This document shows, one piece after another, positions 9,883-18,067 of a DNA stretch of 64,000 nt. Under the pieces are notes generated by a model, which saw only the letters and a program-made list of their open reading frames with translations, ran no database searches and had not been told where the DNA came from. Every line of letters starts with the position of its first letter. The stretch's first letter is position 1. The DNA lies in NCBI RefSeq assembly GCF_004365355.1, contig NZ_SODP01000002.1:186001-250000 (forward strand). The letters run 5' to 3'. The position numbers and the translations under genes are program-made. This DNA is from Kribbella pratensis (lineage in GTDB: Bacteria; Actinomycetota; Actinomycetes; Propionibacteriales; Kribbellaceae).

Positions 9883-11288
9883 CTGCTTTTTGCGGGGAGG
9901 TTGACGATGAAGCGTGCGCCCCCGCCGGGGCGGTCGGTTACCTGGATCGTGCCGTGGTGCCATCCGACGTGGCGGGCGACGATGGCCAGGCCCAGGCCGA
10001 CACCGCGGCCCCGGCCGGAGTTCTCGCCGCGGCCGAAGCGTTCGAAGATGCGGGTGCGGTCCTCCGCGGCGATACCGGGGCCGGCGTCGTCGACGGTGAT
10101 GATGACACCCAGACCGCCGGCTTCGACCCCGACGCCTTTGCAGCCGCCGGCGTGGTCCTCGGCGTTCTCGACCAGGTTGGCGATCACGCGTTCGAGACGA
10201 CGCTTGTCGGCCTGCAACGTGAGCCCTTCAGCCTCCGGCTCGACCGTGGTCAGCTCCCGCCCGGCGGTCGCATCGGCAGCGGCTCGCACCAGGTCGGCGA
10301 TCCGGACGATCTCCCGGCTCCCGCGGTCACCACCGTCGTCGCGGGAGATCTCCAGCAGGTCGATCACCAACCGGCGGAAGCGATCCAGGTCGTCGCCGAG
10401 CAGCTCGACCGGCTCCCGTACGGCGACCGGCAGCTCGGCGCGGTGCTTCTGGATCAGCTCCATCGAGTTGAGCATGGTCATCAACGGCGTACGCAACTCG
10501 TGGCTCACGTCGCCCGCGAACCGTGCGTCCGCCGCCACCCGCCGCTCCAGGTCACCCGCGGTCTGGTTGAACGACCGCGCCAACCCGCCCAGATGCGGGT
10601 CGCTCTCCGCTTCCAGCCGTGCGTCCAGCTTCCCGCGGGCGACCGCGTCCGCGACCCGGGTCAGCTCGGCGAGCGGCCGTAGCGCCAAGGTACTCGCCAG
10701 CCGGCCGACCGCGAGCCCGACCAGCGCGGTCGCGATCGCCGCCGCGATCAGTGTGAGCTTCAGCTTCAGCAGCGTGTTGTCCAGGTTGGTCAAGAGGTGC
10801 CACTCGAAGAACGCCTCCCCCTGACGCCCCATCGGCACACCGACCGCGAGTACCGGCTGGCCGCCGACCTGGATCCGCCGCTGCACGACGGACCCGGCAA
10901 GCGCAGTCTGGATCAGATCCGGCGGCAGGTCCGACGGCTTCCCGGTCAACGCGTACCACTGGTCCTCGATGTACAGCATCGACGCCGCTGCGTCGGTGGA
11001 CGGCAGGCTGTTCAGCACGTCCATCACCGGTACGCCGGTCTGGAGCGTCGGGCTGCCGCACTCGGCTCGCTCCCGGGCCGGCCGGCACGGCTCCGGCGCG
11101 CCGAACAGCCCGTACCGCAGCGCCGCCGCGTTGTCCGACGTCACCACGACCGCGGACGAGATCCGCTGCTCGGTCAGGTAGTCCGAGACCACGCTCCACG
11201 TCACGATCGCCAGGACGGTCGACAATCCGAGCGCCAGCAGCCCGTACGCGAGCATGACGCGACCTTGCAGGCTGACCCGTCCCAGCAA
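9879..11288 (-). CDS. HAMP-containing sensor histidine kinase
   Basis: Membrane histidine kinase of 469 residues. A first helix (about residues 12-33) precedes an extracellular domain of about 130 residues containing two Cys (PEPCRPARERAEC). A second helix (about 168-190) leads to HAMP, HisKA with phospho-acceptor His in GDVSHELRTPL, N-box NLVENAEDHA and G-boxes DDAGPGI and GLGLAIV. It begins two bases after the partner OmpR-type regulator gene, so the two are cotranscribed. It lies opposite a peptide ABC transporter, a possible target of the pair. Confidence 0.95.
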   Translation of the reverse strand: MLGRVSLQGRVMLAYGLLALGLSTVLAIVTWSVVSDYLTEQRISSAVVVTSDNAAALRYGLFGAPEPCRPARERAECGSPTLQTGVPVMDVLNSLPSTDAAASMLYIEDQWYALTGKPSDLPPDLIQTALAGSVVQRRIQVGGQPVLAVGVPMGRQGEAFFEWHLLTNLDNTLLKLKLTLIAAAIATALVGLAVGRLASTLALRPLAELTRVADAVARGKLDARLEAESDPHLGGLARSFNQTAGDLERRVAADARFAGDVSHELRTPLMTMLNSMELIQKHRAELPVAVREPVELLGDDLDRFRRLVIDLLEISRDDGGDRGSREIVRIADLVRAAADATAGRELTTVEPEAEGLTLQADKRRLERVIANLVENAEDHAGGCKGVGVEAGGLGVIITVDDAGPGIAAEDRTRIFERFGRGENSGRGRGVGLGLAIVARHVGWHHGTIQVTDRPGGGARFIVNLPAKSS

Positions 11289-11290
11289 GG

Positions 11291-11992
11291 TCAGCTCACC
11301 AGTCGGTAGCCCAGGCCGCGGGCAGTGACGAGATGCTCCGGGCTGGCCGGATCGCGCTCGATCTTCAGCCGGAGCCGCCGGACATGGACGTCGACGATCC
11401 GGCTGTCACCGAAGTACCCGTAGCCCCAGACCTTCGACAGCAACTGCTCGCGGCTGAGCACCTTGCCCTCGGCGCCGGCCAGCTCGGCGAGCAGCTTGAA
11501 CTCGGTCCGGGTCAGCGGCAGTGCCTCGCCGTCCCGTGTCACCTCGGCGCCCGGTATGTCGATGCGCAGGTCACCGACCTCGACCAGCGCCGCCTGACGC
11601 GAGTTCGACGGCTCGACCCGCCGCAGCAGTGCCCGGATCCGGGCCGTCAGCTCCTTCGCGACCAACGGTTTGGTCACGTAGTCGTCCGCGCCGGCCTCCA
11701 GCCCGGCGACCACGTCGTGGCTGTCGGTCCGCGCGGTCACCATGATCACGGGTACGTCGCTGGACCGGCGGATCTCCCGGCAGACGGTGAACCCGTCCCG
11801 GTCGGGCAGCATCAGGTCCAGCAGCACCACGTCCGGTGGCTCCCGGCGCAGAGCGGCCAGAGCGTCGTACCCGTTGGCGGCTTCTGCGACCTGGTACCCC
11901 TCGTCCTCCAGGGCAAGCCGCAGTACCCGCCGGATCCGCGGCTCGTCGTCGACCAGCAGCAAGCTGTGTGCCACGGGACCAGTGTCGCTCAC
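11291..11992 (-). CDS. OmpR/PhoB-family response regulator
   Basis: Response regulator of 233 residues. The receiver domain has acidic residues LLVDDE, phospho-acceptor Asp in VVLLDLMLPDRDG and Lys in YVTKPL. A C-terminal winged helix follows (LTRTEFKLLAELAG, SRIVDVHVRRLRLKIE). GTG 11992 is taken as start; GTG 11974 is an alternative and neither has a clear ribosome-binding site. First gene of the regulator-kinase operon. Divergent from the peptide transporter operon across a 170-bp region that carries 11-bp-spaced repeats typical of OmpR-family binding. Confidence 0.95.
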   Translation of the reverse strand: MSDTGPVAHSLLLVDDEPRIRRVLRLALEDEGYQVAEAANGYDALAALRREPPDVVLLDLMLPDRDGFTVCREIRRSSDVPVIMVTARTDSHDVVAGLEAGADDYVTKPLVAKELTARIRALLRRVEPSNSRQAALVEVGDLRIDIPGAEVTRDGEALPLTRTEFKLLAELAGAEGKVLSREQLLSKVWGYGYFGDSRIVDVHVRRLRLKIERDPASPEHLVTARGLGYRLVS

Positions 11993-12039
11993 CGAGGGCC
12001 TGGGAGGCAGACCCTCGGGGCCGGGAGATGGTTACGGGT

Positions 12040-12099
12040 GTCATGAATCCGTCATGTTCGGGCGGGCGCCGGTTGACATCTGTTTGACGGTTGGGTGAC
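12040..12099. promoter_or_regulatory. 11-bp-spaced direct repeats, candidate OmpR-type regulator sites
   Basis: GTCATG occurs at 12040 and 12051. TTGAC occurs at 12073 and 12084, with GTGAC at 12095. All steps are exactly 11 bp, the helical spacing used by tandem OmpR/PhoP-type dimers. They lie between the response regulator gene and the divergent peptide transporter, so autoregulation and transporter control are both plausible. Confidence 0.5.
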
Positions 12100-12162
12100 C
12101 GGGGGTTCCGGCTGCGCCCAGAAGTCCTAACTTCGGCGCTATCGAGTCCCGGAGGAGGACCA

Positions 12163-13959
12163 ATGGCCAGAAAACGGCTGGCGGCACTATCCCTTGCCGC
12201 CGTCGTGAGCATCACGCTCGCGGCTTGCAGCAGTGGCGGCAATACGCCGTCCGGAACCGGAACTACCAATGCCGGTACTCCGGTCACCGGTGGCACCCTG
12301 AACATCCTCGGCGCGGGCGACGTCGACTATATGGATCCGAACATCAGCTACTACTCCGTCGGGTACATGAACCTCCGGATGTGGAGCCGCCAGTTGTTCA
12401 CCTACCCGGCGGATCCGGGCAAGGACAACACCACCCCGGTGGCCGACCTCGCCACGGACATCCCGACCACGTCGAACGGCGGGATCAGCGCCGACGGCAA
12501 GACGTACACGATCAAGATCCGGCCCGGCGCGAAGTGGAACACCACGCCGGCCCGGGCGGTGACCGCCGAGGACATGGTGCGCGGCGTGAAGCGAACCGCG
12601 AACCCGATCCAGCCGTTCGGCGGCATCCCGGACTACGCCAGCCTGCTCGTCGGGTACCAGGCGTTCCTCGACGGGTTCGCCAAGGCGCCGAAGACGATTG
12701 CCGGCATCAAGGACTACATCGACAAGACTCCGCTGCCGGGCGTGGTCGCCAAGGACGCGAGCACGGTCGAGTTCCACCTCGTCCATCCGGCCACGTTTTT
12801 CGTCGGCATGCTGACGCTGACGGCGTTCTCGCCGGCGCCGGTGGAATCGCTGAACTACCTGCCGATCAGCACGGAGCTCGGTAACCACTACCCGTCCGAC
12901 GGACCGTACAAGGTCGACAAGTGGGTGCCGACCAAGTCGATCTCGTACTCGCGCAACCCGGCCTGGGACCCCGCGTCAGACCCGGTACGCAAGGCCTACG
13001 TCGACAAGATCCTCGTCAACGAGACGGTCACCCAGGACTCCGCCCAGCAGCAACTGCAGACCGGGACGCCGACCGCCGACCTCGAGTTCGACCTCGCCCC
13101 GCCACCGTCGCAGCTGCCGGCTCTGATCGCCAAGAAGGACCCGGGCCTGAACCTGGGACTCACCGCGTCCAGCAACCCGTACGTCGTCTACAACACCGCG
13201 TCGCCGAACAACAACAAGGCGCTGGCGAACGTGAAGGTGCGGCAGGCGATCAGCTACGCGATCAACCGTGACCACATCCTCCAGGTCATCGGCGGCCCGA
13301 AGATCAACCCGCCGCTGACACATGTGCTGCCGGACAACATCCTCGGCTCGAAGCAGAACGACCCGTACCCGTACAACGTGGACAAGGCCAAGCAGTTGCT
13401 GCAGGAAGCGGGCTTCCCGCATCTGACGCTGAAGTTCCTGTACCGCAATGCCTCCGAGGGCAGCAGCAAGACCTTCCAGACCGTCCAGCAGGACCTGTCC
13501 AAGGCGGGAATCACAGTGACCGGCGTACCATCGCCGAACGCTGACTTCTACGTGAAGTACCTGCAGGTGCCGACCGTCGCGCAACGCGGCGTCTGGGATC
13601 TGTCACTGGCCGGCTGGGGCGCCGACTGGTACGGCAACGCGGCCCTGTCGTTCTTCAACCCGCTGTTCTCCGGCGAGCCGTCGTTCCCGCCGATCGGCAG
13701 CAACTTCGGGCTGTACAACAACCCGAAGACCAACACCATGATCCAGCAGGCCGCGCGGGCGACCAGCGACGAGCAGACGGCGGATCTGTGGGCCAAGGCC
13801 GACGCCCAGGTGATGGCCGACGCGCCGTTCTACCCGCTGACGAACCCGAAGAACGCGAACTACCACGCCCCGCAAGTGCAGAACGCCGTCTACGTGCCGG
13901 CCTTGCAGGGCTTCGATCCCACGAACGTCTGGCTCGACAAGGACAAGCAGGGCGGCTGA
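12163..13959 (+). CDS. Peptide/oligopeptide ABC transporter substrate-binding lipoprotein (family 5)
   Basis: Extracellular solute-binding lipoprotein of 598 residues. Signal peptide with lipobox LAAC (Cys about residue 22), then a low-complexity G/T-rich linker and an SBP family 5 fold (GGTLNILGAGDVDYMDP, TAEDMVRGVKR, VRQAISYAINRD). ATG 12163 has GGAGGAGG seven bases upstream. First gene of a five-gene operon with two ATPases and two permeases. Likely captures peptides or other oligo-substrates at the membrane surface. The actual ligand cannot be told. Confidence 0.95.
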   Translation: MARKRLAALSLAAVVSITLAACSSGGNTPSGTGTTNAGTPVTGGTLNILGAGDVDYMDPNISYYSVGYMNLRMWSRQLFTYPADPGKDNTTPVADLATDIPTTSNGGISADGKTYTIKIRPGAKWNTTPARAVTAEDMVRGVKRTANPIQPFGGIPDYASLLVGYQAFLDGFAKAPKTIAGIKDYIDKTPLPGVVAKDASTVEFHLVHPATFFVGMLTLTAFSPAPVESLNYLPISTELGNHYPSDGPYKVDKWVPTKSISYSRNPAWDPASDPVRKAYVDKILVNETVTQDSAQQQLQTGTPTADLEFDLAPPPSQLPALIAKKDPGLNLGLTASSNPYVVYNTASPNNNKALANVKVRQAISYAINRDHILQVIGGPKINPPLTHVLPDNILGSKQNDPYPYNVDKAKQLLQEAGFPHLTLKFLYRNASEGSSKTFQTVQQDLSKAGITVTGVPSPNADFYVKYLQVPTVAQRGVWDLSLAGWGADWYGNAALSFFNPLFSGEPSFPPIGSNFGLYNNPKTNTMIQQAARATSDEQTADLWAKADAQVMADAPFYPLTNPKNANYHAPQVQNAVYVPALQGFDPTNVWLDKDKQGG

Positions 13960-13964
13960 ACCTC

Positions 13965-14945
13965 ATGGCTCTGCTTGAAGTAAGGGACCTCCAGGTCTCC
14001 TTCGACACCCCGGACGGCACCGTCCGCGCCGTCCGGGGGTTGTCGTACGACGTTGAAGCCGGCCAGACGCTCGCGGTGGTGGGCGAGTCGGGCTCCGGTA
14101 AAAGCGTGTCCACCCAGACCATCACCGGCCTCACCCGCGGCGCGACGGTGTCCGGTACGGCGTTCTTCGACGGCACCGACCTGATCACCGCGGACCAATC
14201 GACGTTGCGCCGGCTGCGTGGCGCCCAGATCGGCATGATCTTCCAGGATCCGTTGTCCAGCCTGCATCCGCAGTACCGGATCGGCTGGCAGATCGTGGAA
14301 ATGATCCGGGCGCACGACCACGAGATCAGCAAGCAGGACGCCCGGAAACGGGCCGCCGAGCTGCTGACCCTGGTCGGCATCCCCCGGGCCGCGGAGCGGA
14401 TCGACGACTATCCGCACCAGTTCTCCGGCGGGATGCGGCAGCGGGTGATGATCGCGATGGCGATGGCGCTCGACCCGGCCCTGCTGATCGCGGACGAGCC
14501 GACCACCGCGCTCGACGTGACCGTGCAGGCCCAGGTGCTGAACGTGATGCGCCGGCTGCAGGAGCAGTTCGGTACGGCGATCATCCTGATCACCCACGAC
14601 CTCGGCGTGGTGGCCGAGATGGCCGACGAGGTCGTGGTGATGTACGCCGGTGCGGTGATGGAACGAGCGCCGCGCCGGGACATCTTCTACCGCAACCATC
14701 ATCCGTACACCCAGGGCCTGCTGGCGTCGCTGCCGGCCCGCAGTGGTGACCGGCTGACCCCGATCCCGGGGACACCGCCGAGTTTGATCAGTCTGCCCAA
14801 GGGCTGCCCGTTCGCGGCCCGCTGCCCCCACGTGTTCGACAAGTGCCGCACCGAGGCGCCGCCGCTCATCGACGTCGCCCGCGATCCCCGGCACCAGTCG
14901 GCTTGCTGGCTACCGCCTGAGAACAGCGAGGCGATCGCTTCATGA
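13965..14945 (+). CDS. Peptide ABC transporter ATP-binding protein (DppD/OppD type)
   Basis: ATPase subunit of 326 residues. Walker A GESGSGKS, Q-loop FQDPLSSLHP, signature FSGGMRQR, Walker B LLIADEPTTALD and H-loop ITHDLG. The C-terminal oligopeptide-transporter extension carries the Cys-rich segment CPFAARCPHVFDKC, which in this family can hold an Fe-S cluster. ATG 13965 follows the substrate-binding gene by five bases, so translation is probably coupled. It overlaps the next ATPase gene by four bases. Confidence 0.95.
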   Translation: MALLEVRDLQVSFDTPDGTVRAVRGLSYDVEAGQTLAVVGESGSGKSVSTQTITGLTRGATVSGTAFFDGTDLITADQSTLRRLRGAQIGMIFQDPLSSLHPQYRIGWQIVEMIRAHDHEISKQDARKRAAELLTLVGIPRAAERIDDYPHQFSGGMRQRVMIAMAMALDPALLIADEPTTALDVTVQAQVLNVMRRLQEQFGTAIILITHDLGVVAEMADEVVVMYAGAVMERAPRRDIFYRNHHPYTQGLLASLPARSGDRLTPIPGTPPSLISLPKGCPFAARCPHVFDKCRTEAPPLIDVARDPRHQSACWLPPENSEAIAS

Positions 14946-15958
14946 ACGACGATGTGCTGCTGAAGGTGGAGGACGTCCGTAAGGACTTCCCCACGCAGTC
15001 CAAGGAAGTGGTCCAGGCAGTCGCCGGTGTGTCGCTCGAGGTTCACAAGGGCGAGACGCTCGGCCTGGTCGGCGAGACCGGCTGCGGCAAGTCGACGCTG
15101 GCGCGCTGCATGGCCCACCTGTACGACGTGACGTCTGGCTCGGTGACGTTCGAGGGCAAGGACATCACCAAGCTCTCGCGCAAGGCGATGCGTCCGCTGC
15201 GCCGCGACGTCCAGGTCATCTTCCAGGACCCGTACGGCTCGCTGAACCCGCGCCGCCGGGTCGGATCCATCATCGGCGACCCCTTCGCGATCCACAACAT
15301 TGCCACCGGCAAAGAACGGAAGAAGAAGGTCCAGGAGTTGATGGAGCTGGTCGGACTCAACCCCGAGCACTACAACAGGTTCCCGGCCGAGTTCTCCGGT
15401 GGCCAACGGCAACGGATCGGAGTGGCGCGGGCGCTCGCGCTGCGACCCAAGCTGGTGATCTGCGACGAGCCGGTGTCGGCATTGGACGTGTCGATCCAGG
15501 CCCAGATCATCAACCTGCTCGCGGATCTGCAGAAGGAGTTCGACCTCACGTACGTGTTCATCTCGCACGACCTGTCCGTGGTCCGGCACGTGAGCACCCG
15601 GATCGCGGTGATGTACCTGGGCAAGATCGTCGAACTGGCACCGACCGACGAACTGTTCGGGCAGACCCGCCATCCCTACACGCGGGCGCTGCTGTCGGCG
15701 TTGCCGGTGGCGGACCCGGACACGGCGGACAGCCGCGAGCAGATCATCCTCGGCGGCGACATCCCCTCGGCGACCAACCCGCCGGAAGGCTGCAGGTTCC
15801 ACACGCGCTGCCCGAAGGCGAAGTTGGATTGCGCGGCCGAGGAGCCGCCGCTCGAGTCCGTTCTCGACGATTCCTGGCAGCACCGCACCGCTTGCTTCTA
15901 CCCGTTGACGGTGGGCGAGGACCTGTCCACCGCCGTACCTGATCTGAAGGCATCATGA
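14942..15958 (+). CDS. Peptide ABC transporter ATP-binding protein (DppF/OppF type)
   Basis: Second ATPase subunit, 338 residues. Walker A GETGCGKS, Q-loop FQDPYGSLNPRRR, signature FSGGQRQR, Walker B VICDEPVSALDVS, H-loop ISHDLSV. The C-terminus has the family Cys motif CRFHTRCPKAKLDC. It pairs with the preceding ATPase. Its stop TGA overlaps the ATG of the 84-bp bridging element (ATGA at 15955-15958), which separates it from the first permease gene. Confidence 0.95.
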   Translation: MNDDVLLKVEDVRKDFPTQSKEVVQAVAGVSLEVHKGETLGLVGETGCGKSTLARCMAHLYDVTSGSVTFEGKDITKLSRKAMRPLRRDVQVIFQDPYGSLNPRRRVGSIIGDPFAIHNIATGKERKKKVQELMELVGLNPEHYNRFPAEFSGGQRQRIGVARALALRPKLVICDEPVSALDVSIQAQIINLLADLQKEFDLTYVFISHDLSVVRHVSTRIAVMYLGKIVELAPTDELFGQTRHPYTRALLSALPVADPDTADSREQIILGGDIPSATNPPEGCRFHTRCPKAKLDCAAEEPPLESVLDDSWQHRTACFYPLTVGEDLSTAVPDLKAS

Positions 15959-16038
15959 CCGAGCGGAGCGAGGTCATCAAACAACACAGTCCGCCTCGTG
16001 CCTCATCGGCGCCCGGAGCGAAGCGAGGACGACGATGA
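15955..16038 (+). repeat. 84-bp operon-bridging element, copy A (encodes 27-residue peptide)
   Basis: The reading frame runs from ATG 15955 to TGA 16036-16038. The ATG overlaps the upstream ATPase stop as ATGA and the TGA overlaps the downstream permease start as ATGA. The peptide ends RASSAPGAKRGRR. Copy B at 54857-54940 has the same length, 69 of 84 identical bases and the same overlaps at both ends. Predicted stems are ATGACC/GGTCAT (15955-15960 with 15972-15977) and CTCATCG/CGATGAG (16002-16008 with 16033-16039); the second includes the permease start codon. Differences from copy B preserve both stems. Its function as a coupling cassette is inferred. Confidence 0.8.
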
Positions 16039-16961
16039 GTACTGCCATCGAGATGGTTGATGTCCTCGACGAGCCGAAGGCGATCGAGGGTCGTAGTCCG
16101 TTCGTCCTCGCCGTGCACCGGTTGCGCAAGGACAAGGTGGCGATGATCTCGCTCGTCGTGATCCTGCTGATCGTGCTGATGGCGATCTTCGCGCCGGTGT
16201 TCACGGCGATCACCGGGCATCCGCCGAACGAGCAGTATCGCGACATCGGGCTGACGCCGGACGGCCTGCCGCGCGGCCCGAACGGGACGTTCTGGCTCGG
16301 CACCGACGACCTCGGCCGGGACATCCTGGTCCGGATCGCGTACGGCGCCCGGGTGTCGCTGCTCGTCGGCGTGGCCGCGACCGCGATCACGGTCGTCATC
16401 GGAGTCGTGCTGGGACTGGCGGCGGGGTTCCTCGGGGGGATCACCGACACCGTCCTGGCCCGGCTGATCGACGTCGTGCTGTCGGTTCCGTTCCTGCTGG
16501 TGGCGATCGCGCTGGTGTCCGTGACGGGTCCCAGTCTGACTGTCACTGTGCTGGTGATCGGGTTCTTCAGCTGGGCTTCGGTGGCCAGGATCGTGCGTGG
16601 TCAGGTGTTGTCGCTACGCGAGCGTGAGTTCGTCGAAGCGGCGCGCTCGCTGGGGGCGGGCAACACCCGGATCATGTTCGTCGACATACTGCCGAACGTG
16701 ATCGCGCCGGTGATCGTCTACACGACGCTGCTGATCCCGGTGGTGATCGTCACCCAGGCGACGTTGTCGTTCCTCGGACTCGGTCTGCCGCCGCCGACGG
16801 CGGACTGGGGCGGGATGATCAGCGCGTCGCAGAACTACTACACGACCGCGTGGTGGTTCATCATGTTCCCCGGCCTGGCGCTGCTGATCACCACGCTCGC
16901 CTTCAACCTGTTCGGTGACGGCGTCCGGGACGCCTTCGATCCCCGCTCAGATCGGAGCTGA
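16035..16961 (+). CDS. Peptide ABC transporter permease (DppC/OppC type)
   Basis: Inner-membrane permease of 308 residues. An N-terminal helix (VAMISLVVILLIVLMAIFAPV) precedes the BPD_transp_1 core with five more helices. EAA-loop residues (EAARSLGAGNTRIMFVDILP) contact the ATPases. The ATG lies inside the 3' stem of the 84-bp bridging element, so initiation probably depends on translation of the element's small frame; no separate ribosome-binding site precedes it. The next permease follows after two bases. Confidence 0.95.
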   Translation: MSTAIEMVDVLDEPKAIEGRSPFVLAVHRLRKDKVAMISLVVILLIVLMAIFAPVFTAITGHPPNEQYRDIGLTPDGLPRGPNGTFWLGTDDLGRDILVRIAYGARVSLLVGVAATAITVVIGVVLGLAAGFLGGITDTVLARLIDVVLSVPFLLVAIALVSVTGPSLTVTVLVIGFFSWASVARIVRGQVLSLREREFVEAARSLGAGNTRIMFVDILPNVIAPVIVYTTLLIPVVIVTQATLSFLGLGLPPPTADWGGMISASQNYYTTAWWFIMFPGLALLITTLAFNLFGDGVRDAFDPRSDRS

Positions 16962-16963
16962 CC

Positions 16964-17923
16964 ATGGCCATGTTCCTGATTCGCCGGATCGGTCACGGGC
17001 TCCTGGTCCTGTGGCTGATCAGCATCGCGGTGTTCGGCCTGTTCTTCGTTGCTCCGAGCAACGTCGCGCAAACGCTGGCCGGCCGGCAGGCGACGCCGGA
17101 GACTATCGCGCTGATCAAGCACCGCCTCGGGCTCGATCTGCCGGTCTGGAAGCAGTACCTGCACTTCCTCGGCAACGCGCTCAAGGGCAATCTGGGGTAC
17201 GACTACTACCACCAGGTGCCGGTGACCAAGATCATCGCGCAGGCGCTGCCGATCACGGTGTCGCTGGCGCTCGGCGCGGCCGTCCTGTGGTTGCTGCTGG
17301 GCGTGTTCAACGGCGTGATCTCGGCGACGCATCCACGGACGCTGGCCGACCGCGGACTGACGTTGTTCGCGCTGTTCTTCTACTCGTTCCCGTCGTTCCT
17401 GCTCGGGCTGTTGCTGCTGTACTTCCTGTACTTCCGCCTCACCCTCGCAGGGTTCAACTGGTTCCCGGCCGGCGGCTACGCACCGATCGTCGACGGTGTC
17501 GGGCCGTGGTTCCAGCACCTGGTGCTGCCGTGGGTCGCGCTGGCGTTGTTGCTGGCGGCAACGTATACCCGGCTGACCCGCGGTTCGATGCTGGACGTGC
17601 TCGGCGAGGACTACATCAGGACCGCGCGGTCGAAGGGCATCCGGGAGAGCCGGGTGGTCGTCGTCCACGGTCTGCGGAGTGCCTTGACGCCGGTGGTCAC
17701 GCAGTTCGGCATCGACCTCGGTCAGCTGGTCGGCGGCGTGGTGGTCATCGAGACCGTGTTCAGCCTGCCCGGGCTCGGTCAGACCGCCGTGGTCGCGATC
17801 AACCAGCAGGACCTGCCGGTGATCATCGGGATCGTGCTGTTCGCCTCGGCGGCGGTCGTGGTGGCGAACATCCTGGTGGACATCGGGTACGCCGTCCTCG
17901 ATCCACGCGTTCGACTGCATTAG
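16964..17923 (+). CDS. Peptide ABC transporter permease (DppB/OppB type)
   Basis: Permease of 319 residues, six membrane helices, starting with the family-typical FLIRRIGHGLLVLWLIS. The EAA loop is around YIRTARSKGIRESRVVVVHG. ATG 16964 has GGAG seven bases upstream. Last gene of the transporter operon; the gene order (binding protein, two ATPases, C-type then B-type permease) is less usual than B-C-D-F. A large inverted repeat follows at 17969-18041. Confidence 0.95.
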   Translation: MAMFLIRRIGHGLLVLWLISIAVFGLFFVAPSNVAQTLAGRQATPETIALIKHRLGLDLPVWKQYLHFLGNALKGNLGYDYYHQVPVTKIIAQALPITVSLALGAAVLWLLLGVFNGVISATHPRTLADRGLTLFALFFYSFPSFLLGLLLLYFLYFRLTLAGFNWFPAGGYAPIVDGVGPWFQHLVLPWVALALLLAATYTRLTRGSMLDVLGEDYIRTARSKGIRESRVVVVHGLRSALTPVVTQFGIDLGQLVGGVVVIETVFSLPGLGQTAVVAINQQDLPVIIGIVLFASAAVVVANILVDIGYAVLDPRVRLH

Positions 17924-17968
17924 CTCCCGGGGTTCCTTGGTCGGGTTTCGCCCTGGGATGGCACCGAA

Positions 17969-18041
17969 GGACAGGAGGTGTGGGTTCTACCTGGCGGTCT
18001 TGGGCGGGCGCCAGGCAGAACCTCCCGAACACCTCCTGTCC
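17969..18041. repeat. 73-bp imperfect inverted repeat after the transporter operon
   Basis: Outer arms GGACAGGAGGTGT (17969-17981) and ACACCTCCTGTCC (18029-18041) are perfectly complementary. Inner segments (GGTTCT with AGAACC, CCTGGC with GCCAGG) extend the stem with small bulges. It could act as a terminator for the transporter operon, though no T-run follows. It ends 15 bp before the -10 box of the next gene, so it might also be a regulatory dyad or a mini-element remnant. Confidence 0.6.
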
Positions 18042-18067
18042 CTAGGTACGTTCGGTACGTTGTCTGC

